A DNA stretch of 64,000 nt from CBDFMG01 sp965221205 [NCBI: bacterium] (GCA_965221205.1 OZ244870.1:3286001-3350000); one strand, 5' to 3'. Positions 38,830 through 50,536 are shown, counted from the first letter of the stretch. A program made the numbers and translations. The notes: a model not told the origin generated them from the letters alone.

Positions 38830-41227
38830 TCAGTCGGACCACCTTTTGTTTTTCAGTTCCCTGATCAGCTCCGGAAAACGCTCTAATGTTTTTGATAAAA
38901 CACTGAATTCGGATTTGCTTACCTGATCTGTAAGTTGTTTTCCTCACTCCACAAGTTTGGAATATCAATATTTCATACCAAGTTTTTCAATACTTGAAGC
39001 AAATTCCTCAATCTCATTTATAGTCAGATTAACATTTATATTTTTCCATTTCGGTTGAAACTCGGTTTTAAGAGCCCGTAATAAAGAACCGATAGAATAA
39101 GACCAGTACCGGGACGTATCAGGCCAAGGTTGAATGTTCTCTTTTGCAATAATGACATCCTGCTCGACATCTTCCAGAATCTGCCACCAGTCGAGTAGCC
39201 GTGTTCGGGAAAATAGCTGCGGCTTATACTGATTCGTAGCGGTAGATGTATATGACTTCCAATGGTTGATTGCCGCTTCGAGCAATTGAACCGCCTCCTG
39301 CTGCCGCACAGAATCATTGGTAATTCGAAAATATGCCAGTTCTACGGCCCAACGGATCTTGTCGGCAAAATAATTCCCGAGATGGGACATCGACTCAATG
39401 TCTGTCAGGGTCTGCTCAAGTTCTTTGGAAAGTTCTTTATCTCTCCTGAGAGTGGAAACACCCGCGAGTGCTCGATCGGCAAATCGTTCCGGATTAAACG
39501 CCACCTGAAGTGGTTTCATACCCGGGTTGTCAGTACCAGTGATAATTCACATACTGCTTGATAGTCTGAGTTCCAGCATGGTCCAGAATGCTGTTATCAC
39601 GTTTCTCATAATCGATGAACCGGTTAACACTGTGAAATTTATTCAGCATATCGAAGCCCGCTTCCGGGGTCCCACTGTCTGTCATTTACGAACCAATAGA
39701 AACGGTTGAGCTACTGAATGATCTCTGAGGATGCCGACCAGGTATCGAACAGCAGTGACGCATCAACACTTGGAAATTGATCGACCAATTTGTCTTCAAA
39801 AAAGGTGCGGTCCAGGGTTGGGTCGTACGCTAGACGACCCAAGAGCATGAAGCGGTACCAGTGTTTCCGAATCTTCAGTTAACGCGGCTGCTCAGGACCA
39901 AGACTAATAAACTCCCTCCCCGGCACATACTCGTCCGATCCCATGTAAAACCCAGCCATTAAACCGGGAGGCAGGTTAACCAAAAATTTCCGCACATGAT
40001 CAGGATTACTCCAGTGGTGAACGAGAATATCATCGTTCCGCAGATTCATCCAGCTCTTCATTTGGTTCTATTCGACATCTTCGCGATACTCTTGATCGAA
40101 AAATGGTGGATTAGTTGTCGTATAGATCCGGGCACGAGAATATTTATAACTCGTTTCAAACGTATCGGGGTAATCCTCGAATGTCTTGCAGATTTTTGAT
40201 AAACAACTTTCAAGTTTTCGGAAAATAAAGCGCACATTTCCTTCAGGCTGAACAATTTTGGCATCCATAATACCCAAACTATACGTCTTCCATATCCAGC
40301 TTTCGGTGCTGTACTCCTCTGTCAGTTCCCGGCCTTCAGCGACTGTACTGTTTAAGTTTCCGTGCACCCGTTCACCTGCCGTCACACCGATTCCTTTTTG
40401 AGGAGAGGATAAGTCAGGAGCAGCTCCTTTAGGCTCGCTCGCAGATAGGCAATAGTGTCTAAGTTATCTTGCCGGTGGTCAATGCTATATTTCCCAAATG
40501 CGCCGTGCATGTGGATGTTTCAGTGAAATAAATAAATATCGATGCCGCGGTCTCTGCGGCATACTGCATGACACGCTGCCAAAAAACGGTTTTTTCATCA
40601 ATAGTGACGTGCTTGACTACACATAGATTGGCAGAATCCATAATGTTAATATCGTTCAAGTCGGTGTCGTACCAGTGCGGATTCATGTCATGATCGAACG
40701 GAACATCAGGGAGGGGTCGACCAAAGTGTCAGCAGGTTATATCGGTCCAGCACCATTTCGTCTTTACAATATTCTTTTGAGCTGAATCGCCGGTATCGTC
40801 GTAACTCGGTGCCCGTGCATCGAGGGGAATATTGAATTTAATACCTCGCCGGAGAATAAATGGTTTGCCTTCACGTTGTGGAAGGGCGGACAAATCCGTG
40901 CCAAACCGAAGCATCGCCGCCCGTTACACGAAGAACGTCAGGCTGTTCGTAGCGGATCCGATAGTGCTGAGGCTCAAAAGTCGAGAAACCGTAGTCAGAG
41001 TAATTCTTGTGTCTGCATTGTCTCTCTGGATGGAATATCCCAGGCTATTCAATCGTTTGACCAATCTCTCTGGCTGCGAAGGTTAACTGTGGTGACTCAG
41101 TATCATAATCTAATGACACATTGAATCCGGAACCTCTCTGGGCAAAAACATTTGTTACAAGGATGGAAAACCATACAGGAATAAATAGAAATTTAATCCC
41201 GGCAAATATTCTGTTATGAAAAAACAT
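38830..41227 (-). pseudogene. Secreted GH67-like (alpha-glucuronidase-like) glycosidase, heavily decayed
   Basis: A start at 41227 gives a signal peptide (FLFIPVWFSILVTNVFAQ). Downstream, several frames carry LRRGIKFNIPLDARAPSYDD, WYDTDLNDINIMDSANLCVV, VTAGERVHGNLNST, WKTYSLGIMDAKIVQPEGNV, SWMNLRNDDILVHHWSNPDH, then YDPTLDRTFF and ALAGVSTLRRDKELSKELEQ. The last frame continues through two TGA codons to RFPELIRELKNKRWSD at 38830. This order matches a family of exported GH67-like proteins. At least six frameshifts and three stops. Substrate would be glucuronate-decorated xylan, by analogy only. Confidence 0.6.
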
Positions 41228-41647
41228 AGGTGTTCCTTTTCCAAAGCTTTCTTTAACATGTTATTTTTACTTAATTTATGTAATGATATCCAACCCATAA
41301 TAAGTACACTTTTTATAGACGGAATTTAGAAACAATGTGTATGGTTAATCTTCGATATCGCTTCATGTGTGAGTAATTTCATAATTAGTTCCATACTGTA
41401 ACGCTTGTATGCCGTCTGAACAAGTTGGATAAATTTTATTATTTATTAAGATTTATAACATTAAGATACAAGTAAATTATTTTATTTTTCTGGGCAATTG
41501 TACAAAAAAATCTTTCCTGTATACGAAAATTTAAAATATATTATGTTGCATAACCCAATTAATCTCATTATATATAATTTTTGCATTAGGTCTTTTGATT
41601 TTGAATATGTTTGTATAATAATACAATAAACAGAGATAAGATATTGT
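41228..41647. other. Divergent intergenic region
   Basis: This very AT-rich stretch lies between the dead GH67-like gene and the oxidoreductase. It must contain the promoter of the latter, but I cannot pick boxes with confidence. No hairpin or gene is seen. Confidence 0.4.
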
Positions 41648-42550
41648 ATGTCACTCCGTGTCGGAATAGTTGGTTGGGGCGAAATTGCTCAGGTCCATGC
41701 ATCGAAGATCAAAAAAGCAGGTGCACAGGTGAACGCAATCGTTGAAGACCCAAAAATCAAACTGGATATTGACATCCCCGTTTTTCATTCAATTGATGAT
41801 ATGCTCCCTCATGTCGATGCTGTCACTGTCGCTGTGCCGAACTTTTTACACGCTTCGATTTGTCTCAAGACTGTTCGTGCAGGTAAACCAGTTTACGTTG
41901 AAAAGCCCTTATGTATAACCAATGGCGAACTTGATGAACTAGAGATTGTTCTCCTGAAACAAAAGATTACGGTGCATGTTGGGTACCGCCTCAGATGGAA
42001 TCCATTAGTAATGAATATTCGAGAACATGTCAAAGGGATCCGAAAGATAAGCTGTATGTACAACTTACCAATGAAGACCCTCGATGATAATAAAGGTTGG
42101 ACATTGCAGAATAAAACGACCGGCGGTGGATTTTTTACACTCGGTGTTCATTCACTCGATCTTGCTCGGTGGATTGCGGGTGCACGGGGCGAAGCTATGA
42201 CCAATTTTTCAGCACTCGCAGAAAGCATTGAAGAATCGTGTGACTTTCCTCTTTATGTCCGGCTCTCCGGAACACTGCCTTCAGGAATTGAGATTGTCGC
42301 TGGGGCCGATCATCGCAAAGGAGCGCCAACCGGCTTAGAGATCGAGATAGAAGCCGATGAAGGCGGTAAAACCTATTCTATACTCCCCCCACATTTATTT
42401 GATGATGAAGATATTGAGTTTGAAGCGATCATTCGTAATTTCATTTCTTCTGCTGAACAGAAGATCTGGGACAGGGATGAATACAATGAATTTATCCAGA
42501 CACACCGAGAGCTTCTTGAGGCAAGAAGGATTGCAAGTTTTTCTAAATAA
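41648..42550 (+). CDS. Cytoplasmic Gfo/Idh/MocA-family oxidoreductase
   Basis: The 300 residues start without a signal: MSLRVGIVGWGEIAQVHASK is the dinucleotide-binding strand and turn (GWGEIA). VDAVTVAVPNFLHASICL and KPVYVEKPLCITNGEL give the EKP catalytic-site motif. GGGFFTLGVHSLDLARWIAG holds the conserved H...D block. These are NAD(P)-dependent sugar dehydrogenases; the substrate is unknown. Short for the family (usually 330-400), but both ends look natural. It precedes the galactose genes by 330 bases and may belong with them. Confidence 0.85.
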   Translation: MSLRVGIVGWGEIAQVHASKIKKAGAQVNAIVEDPKIKLDIDIPVFHSIDDMLPHVDAVTVAVPNFLHASICLKTVRAGKPVYVEKPLCITNGELDELEIVLLKQKITVHVGYRLRWNPLVMNIREHVKGIRKISCMYNLPMKTLDDNKGWTLQNKTTGGGFFTLGVHSLDLARWIAGARGEAMTNFSALAESIEESCDFPLYVRLSGTLPSGIEIVAGADHRKGAPTGLEIEIEADEGGKTYSILPPHLFDDEDIEFEAIIRNFISSAEQKIWDRDEYNEFIQTHRELLEARRIASFSK

Positions 42551-42880
42551 TTTATAAAGCAATATTGCACCCCTATAATTGAAAAACTGGAAAATAAAAC
42601 GAAAATAAACAATCCGTATGCAATCGGCTCTTCCTATGAGTAGTGTTGGCGTCGTAGTGGTAACCAAACTATCTTGCAAAACTCTTTAATGATGTTTTGT
42701 ATATCAAACAGGACGAACATAAAAGGATTTATTGAATTTTCTGACTCTGACATTGTAAAATATGTTCATTTTTGTTGCAGTGTGTTGGTGCTATCGCCAA
42801 CAGAGTTGTTGCAATAAATATAATGTCAAAAAAAACAATATGACACTTGACGTTTAACAAAGCAAAAACATATTAACGAT
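42551..42880. other. Region upstream of the galactose operon
   Basis: No gene is present. A hairpin lies at 42783-42802, flanked by direct TTGTTGCA copies at about 42773 and 42806. TTGACG (42847-42852) and TATTAA (42871-42876) make a weak promoter pair that would start transcription very close to the galM ATG. Confidence 0.4.
42783..42802. promoter_or_regulatory. Hairpin/inverted repeat before galM
   Basis: TGTTGGTG and CGCCAACA pair over eight positions (one G-T) around CTAT. The position about 80 bases before galM would suit a terminator of the upstream gene or an operator; no T-run follows, so an operator is the better guess. Confidence 0.4.
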
Positions 42881-44035
42881 ATGGGCATGATGAAATTACA
42901 TAAATCTTTGATCGCATTCATTTTGGGTAGTATAATAATAATATCACTCGGTTTCTGCAAGAAAACAGGTGTAACAATGAACATTGAGAAGCAAGCGTTC
43001 GGGATAACAGAGGATGGGACCTCCGTTGACCTTTACACTCTGACAAATGCCAGTGGATTAGAAGCAACGATTACGAACTATGGAGGAATCATTGTATCTA
43101 TCACGGTACCTGATCGGAATAGGAAGCTGGAAGATGTCGTATTGGGATATGACACGCTGCAGGAATACATGAACGATAATGCCTATTTTGGCGCCATAAT
43201 CGGGCGGTATGGAAACCGGATTGCGCATGGCAGGTTCACGTTAGATGGGGTTGAATACACCCTTGCACAAAACAATGGTGAGAACCATCTGCACGGAGGG
43301 ATCAAGGGATTTGATAAAGTCGTGTGGCAAGCAGAACCATTCAGGGATGACCATGGTGTTGGAATAAAGCTCACCTACCTGAGTAAAGACGGCGAGGAAG
43401 GATACCCTGGCAATCTTTCGGTAACAGTTGTCTATACCCTCACCAATGACAATGAGCTCAAAATAGAATATACTGCCACGACAGACCACGTAACAGTGGT
43501 TAACGTAACCAATCACTCTTATTTCAATCTTGCCGGTGCGGGTTCGGGAGATATTCTGAAACATGAGTTAATGATTAATGCAGACAGGTTTACGCCTGTC
43601 GATGAAGGTCTGATACCGACAGGAGAACTGAGGAGCGTCAAAGACACTCCCATGGATTTTACCAAGCCAACTGCTATAGGCACTCGAATTGAACAGGATA
43701 CCGAGCAATTAACGTTCGGTGGCGGTTATGATCATAGTTGGGTGCTGAACACTGGTGATGGGTCAGTGACGTTGGCAGGCAGCGTCTATGAGCCAACAAC
43801 CGGACGTATCATGGAAGTTTATACCACCGAACCCGATCTGCATTTCTATTCAGGAAATTTTCTGGACGGCAGTAACACCGGGAAAGGCCGTAACGTTTAT
43901 GGGCATCGGTACGGGTTCTGCCTTGAAACACAGCATTTCCCCGATTCCCCGAACAAGCCCAACTTTCCCTCGACAGTTCTCAATCCGGATGAGGAATATG
44001 CCACGACTACAATTTATAAATTTTCTGCGAAATAA
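42881..44035 (+). CDS. galM: Aldose 1-epimerase (galactose mutarotase)
   Basis: This 384-residue protein has an N-terminal hydrophobic segment ending in SLGFCKK, so it may be a lipoprotein or exported. The mutarotase core is complete: [61 protein letters not shown] with the catalytic His, [10 protein letters not shown], and [17 protein letters not shown] with the general-base region. It converts beta- to alpha-galactose before phosphorylation. ATG codons at 42881, 42887 and 42890 compete; none has a strong ribosome site. First gene of galM-galT-galK. Confidence 0.9.
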   Translation: MGMMKLHKSLIAFILGSIIIISLGFCKKTGVTMNIEKQAFGITEDGTSVDLYTLTNASGLEATITNYGGIIVSITVPDRNRKLEDVVLGYDTLQEYMNDNAYFGAIIGRYGNRIAHGRFTLDGVEYTLAQNNGENHLHGGIKGFDKVVWQAEPFRDDHGVGIKLTYLSKDGEEGYPGNLSVTVVYTLTNDNELKIEYTATTDHVTVVNVTNHSYFNLAGAGSGDILKHELMINADRFTPVDEGLIPTGELRSVKDTPMDFTKPTAIGTRIEQDTEQLTFGGGYDHSWVLNTGDGSVTLAGSVYEPTTGRIMEVYTTEPDLHFYSGNFLDGSNTGKGRNVYGHRYGFCLETQHFPDSPNKPNFPSTVLNPDEEYATTTIYKFSAK

Positions 44036-44110
44036 AGCGGTGGATATGCGAGGAGAGACCTAAATCGAAAAGAGCAGATTTCTTCGGTCGCCTAATAAAA
44101 TTTCTATCAC

Positions 44111-45148
44111 ATGTTGAAAAAAAAATCGATTAAACGCTGGAACCCACTACTGGGAGAATGGATAATCATCGCTCCCGTCACTGGTGAGAGGCCGTGGGAC
44201 GGAACCGTTGTAAAACAACCGAAACACATTCTTCCTGAATTTGATCCGGCTTGTTACCTCTGTCCAGGCGTAAAACGCGCAAGCGGGAAAGTGACCCCTG
44301 AATATAAAGAAACGTATGTTTTTGAGAATGATTTCCCATCATTTTCAAAGAATAATACGATGAACAAACACAATAAAATTTATCCACAGGATAATCCCGC
44401 TCAGGGTATTTGTCGCGTCGTATGTTTCAGCCCGAAACACAATATTACGCTTGCAGAAATGGATGAAGAACAGATTGTGAAGGTGTTATGTACATTACGC
44501 CACCAATTCAAGGAACTTTCTTCTTTACAAGAAATTGAGAATGTCCTGCTGTTTGAAAATAAAGGTGAAATAATCGGTGTTTCAAATCCTCACCCGCACG
44601 GACAGATTTACGCCACGGGTTTCATACCCAGGATTCCTTTAACTCGATATAATAATGCTCAAGCATTTATGGAGAATAACGGAACCTGCCTCTTATGTAG
44701 CATTTTAGAAGAGGTACTCCGTGACGATCAACATATTGTGAGTCATAATCAACAATTTGTTGCATTTGTACCCTATTTTGCCCGTTACACATATGAAGTA
44801 CTCATTATGCCTCGACACCATTACACATATATCACCGAATTAAATGGAGAAGAACTGATATCACTGGCGTCTCTTTATCGGGAAATCCTGATACGCTATG
44901 ACAATCTGTTTCAAACTCCGTTTCCCAATATCACGATTTTCCAGAATGCGCCCTGTTCCAAAGCAATGGATCCTGCACCTTATCATTTTCACATCGAATT
45001 TTGTCCCCCTCTTCGAGCCCATGATAAACTTAAATACATGGCAGGATTTGAAACCGGTGGAGGGAATATAATTAATCCCTCTCTCCCAAATGAATCCGCT
45101 GAAGAACTGAGATCCTTGCCCACGATTCATTACACAAAGCGTTCGTAA
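44111..45148 (+). CDS. galT: Galactose-1-phosphate uridylyltransferase
   Basis: The 345 residues start RWNPLLGEWIIIAPVTGERP, have the zinc motif CYLCPG and the second ligand region (CLLCSI), and the catalytic loop GVSNPHPHGQIYATG with the uridylylated histidine of HPH. PAPYHFHIEFCPPLR closes the HIT-like fold. It swaps UMP between UDP-glucose and galactose-1-phosphate in the Leloir pathway. It lies 75 bases after galM and 20 before galK, all in the same direction. Confidence 0.95.
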   Translation: MLKKKSIKRWNPLLGEWIIIAPVTGERPWDGTVVKQPKHILPEFDPACYLCPGVKRASGKVTPEYKETYVFENDFPSFSKNNTMNKHNKIYPQDNPAQGICRVVCFSPKHNITLAEMDEEQIVKVLCTLRHQFKELSSLQEIENVLLFENKGEIIGVSNPHPHGQIYATGFIPRIPLTRYNNAQAFMENNGTCLLCSILEEVLRDDQHIVSHNQQFVAFVPYFARYTYEVLIMPRHHYTYITELNGEELISLASLYREILIRYDNLFQTPFPNITIFQNAPCSKAMDPAPYHFHIEFCPPLRAHDKLKYMAGFETGGGNIINPSLPNESAEELRSLPTIHYTKRS

Positions 45149-45168
45149 TTGTTACTTCGAATGAAACG

Positions 45169-46347
45169 ATGAACAGACTAATTACCACCGAGATAAAAAG
45201 ATTCGGAAAAACGTGGTCAGCAGACCCTGACGTTATCGGTGTTGCACCGGGAAGAGTAAATATTATTGGCGAACACACCGATTACACGGGCGGATTCGTC
45301 CTACCTGCTGCAATTGATAAAGAAGTGGTCTTTGCGGCAAGGAAAATACATGGAAATATTATATCCGGCTTCTCAATGAATTTCAGTGAAGAAGCGTCAT
45401 GTAAGGTTGGTGAATATAACTCAAAACATCCATGTGGGTGGTTCCGCTATGTTATGGGTGTGTTAGCTGAATTAGAGCGGAAAGACGTGCTCATTGAGGG
45501 ATTTAATTTTACAGTGGGAGGAAACGTTCCAATCGGTTCGGGTCTTTCTTCTTCAGCAGCCCTTGAAATGGCTGTTCTCACCGCAATGGAAGACTTATTC
45601 AGATTTCAATTGGATGATAAAGAAGCTGCTCTTCTCTGTCAAAGAGCAGAAAACAACTTTGTAGGTGTGAATTGCGGTATCATGGATCAGTATATCGCCA
45701 GGACGGGGAAAAAAGATCATGCAATTCTCATCGACTGTACAGACTTTTCTGTAAACGCCATTAAAATTAATACTCCTGGTTATGTCTGGCTTATTATTGA
45801 CTCTAAGAAAAGGCGAGAACTGGTAGAATCGGAATATAACAATAGACGTATGGAGTGTGAAAAAGGAGTGTCGTCCACCCAAACTGCATTCCCCAAAAGA
45901 AACATTAAGGGTTTACGCGATATTTCTGTTGATGATCTGCGCACTCTTAAGAACGCATGTAGTGAAAATGTTTTTCGAAGAGTAAAACATGTGATTACCG
46001 AAAACAACCGCGTTTTAAATACAATAAGAGCATTGGAAGCAGGTAATATTGATGTTGTTGGCAAAAATCTTTATGCGTCTCATGCGAGTCTGCGTGATGA
46101 TTTTGAGGTATCCTGCAAGGAACTTGATACGCTGGTTGAAATTCTTTCAGAAATTGATGGCGTATCCGGTGCTCGATTAACCGGTGCAGGATTCGGGGGC
46201 TGTCTTATAGCTCTTGTAAGGAAGGACTCAGTTAAGACCGTTGAACGGGCTATGAGAAAAAAATATCATCCGAAAAGTCTGCCAGAGGGTGAAAATGCCG
46301 CAATATGGACAGTTAACATTTCTGACGGCGCCAGATGTTTTAATTGA
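45169..46347 (+). CDS. galK: Galactokinase
   Basis: The 392-residue GHMP kinase carries the galactokinase signature GRVNIIGEHTDYTGGFVLPA, the ATP loop PIGSGLSSSAALEMAV, NFVGVNCGIMDQYIA with the catalytic Asp, and GARLTGAGFGGCLIALV. It phosphorylates alpha-galactose at C1. Length matches the family. It overlaps nothing and directly follows galT. The end is TGA, with two further stops nearby, consistent with TGA being a normal stop in this genome. Confidence 0.95.
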   Translation: MNRLITTEIKRFGKTWSADPDVIGVAPGRVNIIGEHTDYTGGFVLPAAIDKEVVFAARKIHGNIISGFSMNFSEEASCKVGEYNSKHPCGWFRYVMGVLAELERKDVLIEGFNFTVGGNVPIGSGLSSSAALEMAVLTAMEDLFRFQLDDKEAALLCQRAENNFVGVNCGIMDQYIARTGKKDHAILIDCTDFSVNAIKINTPGYVWLIIDSKKRRELVESEYNNRRMECEKGVSSTQTAFPKRNIKGLRDISVDDLRTLKNACSENVFRRVKHVITENNRVLNTIRALEAGNIDVVGKNLYASHASLRDDFEVSCKELDTLVEILSEIDGVSGARLTGAGFGGCLIALVRKDSVKTVERAMRKKYHPKSLPEGENAAIWTVNISDGARCFN

Positions 46348-46476
46348 TGGGAATTTTAATGACAATCCAATCAATTATTAATAATAATGATTATTGTGCC
46401 ACAAACGTGTCAATGTTTTTTTTAATGTTCACAGGCAAAAATAAATGTGACAGTAAAAAGTGAAACGGTGTGAATT

Positions 46477-48885
46477 ATGAACATACGTAAAAAAGTTGGA
46501 ATAGTATTGGCATGTGTGTTTGGTATGGCGGTTGTAATAAACACTTTATTTCACATTTATTCTTCAGACTGGACTGAGAACTGTGACACACAATCTGCGG
46601 AATTGCTCAATTCGGTACGAAATCCATCGTTTGAGGAATTAGCAAGTCGATTAGTGCTTGAAGAAACAGATGGACAGACGCCAAAAAATTGGGATAAGTT
46701 TGAATTGGATGGGGAAGCAAAATTTGAGTTAGATCGGATCAGCGACTCTGGAAAGTGAAGCGCAATGGTTTCCTCGGAAGAAGGTTCAGATGCTGTCTGG
46801 CGGACGTTTTTGTCCGTGAAGCCATTTTCTCAATACATGTTATCTGCCTGGATGAAAAACTGAAAATGTTGTTCCTCTGACAGGCAAAGGTGTCCTCCTC
46901 ACACTGCATACACGTCCGGGAGATGAAACTACCCCGCTCACCGGAACCAATGACTGGACGCTGATTGAAATGGTGTTTGACTCTGGAACTGACGACACCA
47001 TACAAATTAATTGTGTCCTTGGTTTCGATGGTTTAGTCAGGGGAACGGTGTGGTTTGATGACATACGTTTAAAATTTATTTCTTCTCAGATTCTGAAGCC
47101 AACTGTGGCTATAGGTGCAGAGAAGACAGCGGATCCTATATCGAAATATATTTACGGACAGTTTATTGAACATGTGGGACGTACTATCTATGGTGGTTTA
47201 TGGTCAGAAATGCTCAAGGACAGGAGATTTTATAGAGCACCAGGTGATTCATCTCCGTGGAAAGTCAGTGGAAAGTCATTGGAGGAAACGGTCTGGTTGA
47301 AAAAAAAAGAATATTCGGGATACCGGGATACATTGTAATTGCAAGGAGTCCTGGAGCTGCGCCGATAGAAGTGAGCCTGATATGGGATCAGGGTGAAGGC
47401 GATAAGAAGACGGTTCTCATAACCATGGTCGCACATGAATTTATCAAAGTACCATTGAAATTCTCGGCCGGAAAAACTACTGGAAGAGGCCGTTTGGAAA
47501 TTGTCAGCCGCAAGAGAGGGGCGTTTCGCATTGGAACAGTCTCACTGATGCCGGCCGACAATGTTAAAGGTTTCCGGGCGGACGTTTTGAGTGTAATGAA
47601 GGAGCTCAACGCAACAATCTACCGCTGACCAGGGGGCAATTTTGTAAGTGGTTACGACTGGAAAAACGGCATTGGTGAACGTGACCGGCGTCTATACCCC
47701 GGCAAACCAATAGGAGCAGAATTGAACCTAACGATGTTGGTATCCATGAGTTCATAGGGTTGTGCCGTGAATTGAACGCAGAACCATTCATTGCGGTAAA
47801 TACAGGCCTTGGTGATGCCCTTTCTGCCGCTGAAGAGGTTGAATACATCAATGGAACTGTGGAAACGCCCATGAGAAAGCTTCGGGCTGAAAACGGTCAT
47901 CCTGTGAACCATTCAATGTAACGTGGTGGGCTGTTGGTAACGAGATGTACGGCTATTGGCAGTTGGGTCACATGCCTGTAGAAAACTATGCAAAGAAACA
48001 TAACAGAGTTGCCGAAGCAATGTATTCAGTGGATCCCGGAATAAAACTTGTTGGTGTTGGCTACTTAGGTGACTGGGATGAAAAAATGCTTGCCGAGTCC
48101 GCAGGTCATATGGACCTGGTCAGTGAATATTTTTACATTGATTATTTATCACAGTTCTGGCACAATGTCAGTGAGCTGTTGGAAAGACTGACCATTTACT
48201 GGCAGACAGGCGGGCTCCTGACACATGTCAATCAGATACCATATACGATAAAAACCATAGCGGACACACACCACAACTACCGCAAGACTATAGAATCTCT
48301 TGCAGGTAAAGACCTTCGAATCGCCGTGGATGAATGGAATTATTGGTACGGTCCACATATTTGTGGTTCATCCGGCACGCGATCTTTTCTGAGGGATGCT
48401 TTGGGAATTGCCGCGGGTCTCCATGAATATTTCCGCAATAGCAATATTGTGTTCATGGCAAACTATTCACACACGATTAATCGTCGCGGATGTATCAAGA
48501 CCAGCGCTACTGCTGCCGGACTTGCCGTCACGGGACAGGTGTTGAAACTTTACAGAAACAATTTTGGTGTGATTTCTGTGGAGATAAGCAGCATACCCGA
48601 ACCCCTGGGCGTTGTTGCAGCCTAGACAGATGACCACAAAACATTGACAATAGCGATTATCAACGCCACAGAAGAAAAGTACGATCTATCTCCCTGAACT
48701 TAGAGAATGTCTCCTTATCGGGGAATGGTATCTTATACGTGATCACGGGTTCTAATGAGTGGGCATACAACGAACCCGGTAAAGAGCCTAATGTGAAAAT
48801 AGATGAAAAACCATTGAGGAGTAATTCAGATAAGCTTGAAGTAGCACCGATCAGTGTGTCACTTTATACCCTTGCTGTGAAATAA
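46477..48885 (+). pseudogene. GH51 alpha-L-arabinofuranosidase, broken
   Basis: The start has a signal segment (VGIVLACVFGMAVVINTLFH) and a CBM-like N-terminal domain. The GH51 barrel follows in pieces: ISKYIYGQFIEHVGRTIYGG, WWAVGNEM with the acid/base Glu, IAVDEWNYWYG with the nucleophile Glu, and TINRRGCIKTSATAAGLAVT. TGA at 46756, frameshifts near 46860, 47340 and 47640-47900 and a TAG at a tryptophan position (48623) disrupt it. It lies between galK and the sugar symporter, so it once supplied sugar to the same pathway. Confidence 0.85.
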
Positions 48886-49000
48886 AGAGTAGGTAGTAAG
48901 CTGTTAAGATTTTTCAACATAAATTGTGGTCACAAAAATTAATGATATTAATACCTGGAAGTAAAAATCGTGAATATGCGCAATATATGGATAAAGCATT

Positions 49001-50536
49001 ATGGAATTAAACTGGCTTGACATCGGACTGTTTATTGCATTTTTTATAGTTGCTATTGGAACCAGCCTGTATAAAAGCCGTAAAGAAGAAACTGGTGAAG
49101 ACTTCTTTCTGGCAAGTCGTGGACTGCATTGGCCGTTAATCGGCCTATCCCTTATAGCCGCCAATATTTCCACCGAGCACTTCGTAGGAATGGCTGGACA
49201 GGGCGCCGGTATAGCCGGTATGGCCGTTGCAAGTTATGAATGGATGGCAGCAATCACGTTAGTATTTGTGGCGCTTTTTTTCCTTCCTAAGTTCCTCAAA
49301 AGCGGTGTTTATACAATTCCGGAATACCTTGAATATCGCTACAATGCAACAGCACGAGCAATTATGGCATTCTACACAGTAATTATATACATTTTTGTCA
49401 CTATTTCAGCTGTCGTTTATTCAGGAGCTTTGACACTGCATACTATATTCGAAATGAAGATGATCCATGCAGTATGGCTCATCGGAGGTGCCGCTGCTCT
49501 CTATACCACGTGGGGTGGATTAAAAGCCGTCGCCTGGGCTGACCTTTTTCAAGGTTCGGCACTTATTATCGGAGGAGCGATAACGATGATCCTCGGCTTC
49601 ATAGCAGTAGGCGGGGTTGGTGCCTTTTTTGAAACCAATGCCGAAAAACTTCATGTTATTCTTCCCCGGGATCATTCCGTTTTACCCTGGACTGCTCTTG
49701 TCATTGGTCTCTGGATCCCCAACTTCTACTACTGGGGTCTGAATCAGTACATTACACAAAGAACGCTTGCAGCAAAAACTCTTAGACAAGGCCAATTAGG
49801 TATTATATTCGCGGCATGTATCAAACTCTTCATTCCGTTCATCATTATCTTTCCCGGGATAATGGCTGCACAGCTTTACAAAGACCAACTCGCGATTACA
49901 AACGATGCCGCATACCCGTTACTTATCAAAAATCTTATACCTTCTGGTTTAAAAGGATTTATATTCGCAGCCTTAACCGGAGCGGTTATAAGTTCGCTCG
50001 CATCGATGCTCAACTCAGCATCGACTATCTTTACTATGGATTTATATAAACGACACTGGAAAAAAGATGTGTCCTCCCATTCTCTGGTAACAATCGGTCG
50101 TATTATGACATTATTATTTGTCGTAATTGGCTGTCTGTTAGCCCCACAATTGGGAGCGGAACGGTTCAAAGGAATCTTCAATTACATCCAAGAGTTTCAG
50201 GGATTTATTTCCCCTGGAATCCTTGCAGTCTTTGTCTTTGGTTTGATCTTTAAATACACTCCTGCTTCAGCCGGCGTTATTGCATTGCTGCTTAATGTTC
50301 CCATTTATGGCTTACTTTTGTTTTATTTCGGGAACATTGCTTTTTTGAATAGAATGGCAATTACATTTGGAATATTGGTTTTAGCAATGGCAATCATCAC
50401 GAAGATCATGCCCCTTCCCCATCCTAAAGCTATACCCACGAGAGAAGGGTTTGATATGAAGCCGGATCCTGCGGTTCTATGGCTTGGTTTAGCGGTGATA
50501 GCAGTTACAATAATACTTTATATTGTCTTCTGGTAA
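49001..50536 (+). CDS. SSF-family sodium/sugar symporter
   Basis: The 511 residues contain about 13-14 membrane helices. Hallmarks are EDFFLASRGLHWPLIGLSLI and AANISTEHFVGMAGQGAGIA (the S-E-x-F-V-G-M-x-G block of vSGLT-type carriers), AWADLFQGSALIIGG, and IPNFYYWGLNQYITQRTLAA with the sugar-pathway YWGxNQ motif. Vibrio vSGLT of this subfamily carries Na+/galactose, which fits the galactose genes just upstream. It probably sits at the inner membrane and feeds galactose to GalK. Intact. Confidence 0.9.
   Translation: MELNWLDIGLFIAFFIVAIGTSLYKSRKEETGEDFFLASRGLHWPLIGLSLIAANISTEHFVGMAGQGAGIAGMAVASYEWMAAITLVFVALFFLPKFLKSGVYTIPEYLEYRYNATARAIMAFYTVIIYIFVTISAVVYSGALTLHTIFEMKMIHAVWLIGGAAALYTTWGGLKAVAWADLFQGSALIIGGAITMILGFIAVGGVGAFFETNAEKLHVILPRDHSVLPWTALVIGLWIPNFYYWGLNQYITQRTLAAKTLRQGQLGIIFAACIKLFIPFIIIFPGIMAAQLYKDQLAITNDAAYPLLIKNLIPSGLKGFIFAALTGAVISSLASMLNSASTIFTMDLYKRHWKKDVSSHSLVTIGRIMTLLFVVIGCLLAPQLGAERFKGIFNYIQEFQGFISPGILAVFVFGLIFKYTPASAGVIALLLNVPIYGLLLFYFGNIAFLNRMAITFGILVLAMAIITKIMPLPHPKAIPTREGFDMKPDPAVLWLGLAVIAVTIILYIVFW

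Noticed and set aside
42847-42876. Strong promoter for galM
   Set aside because: TTGACG and TATTAA are 18 bases apart, but transcription would start at or after the first ATG, so it is kept only as a weak possibility.
9981-48885. TGA decoded as tryptophan (alternative genetic code)
   Set aside because: Several broken genes have TGA at likely Trp positions, but others have TAG there, and frameshifts accompany them. Intact genes (for example galK and 1420-1815) end naturally at TGA and use TGG inside.
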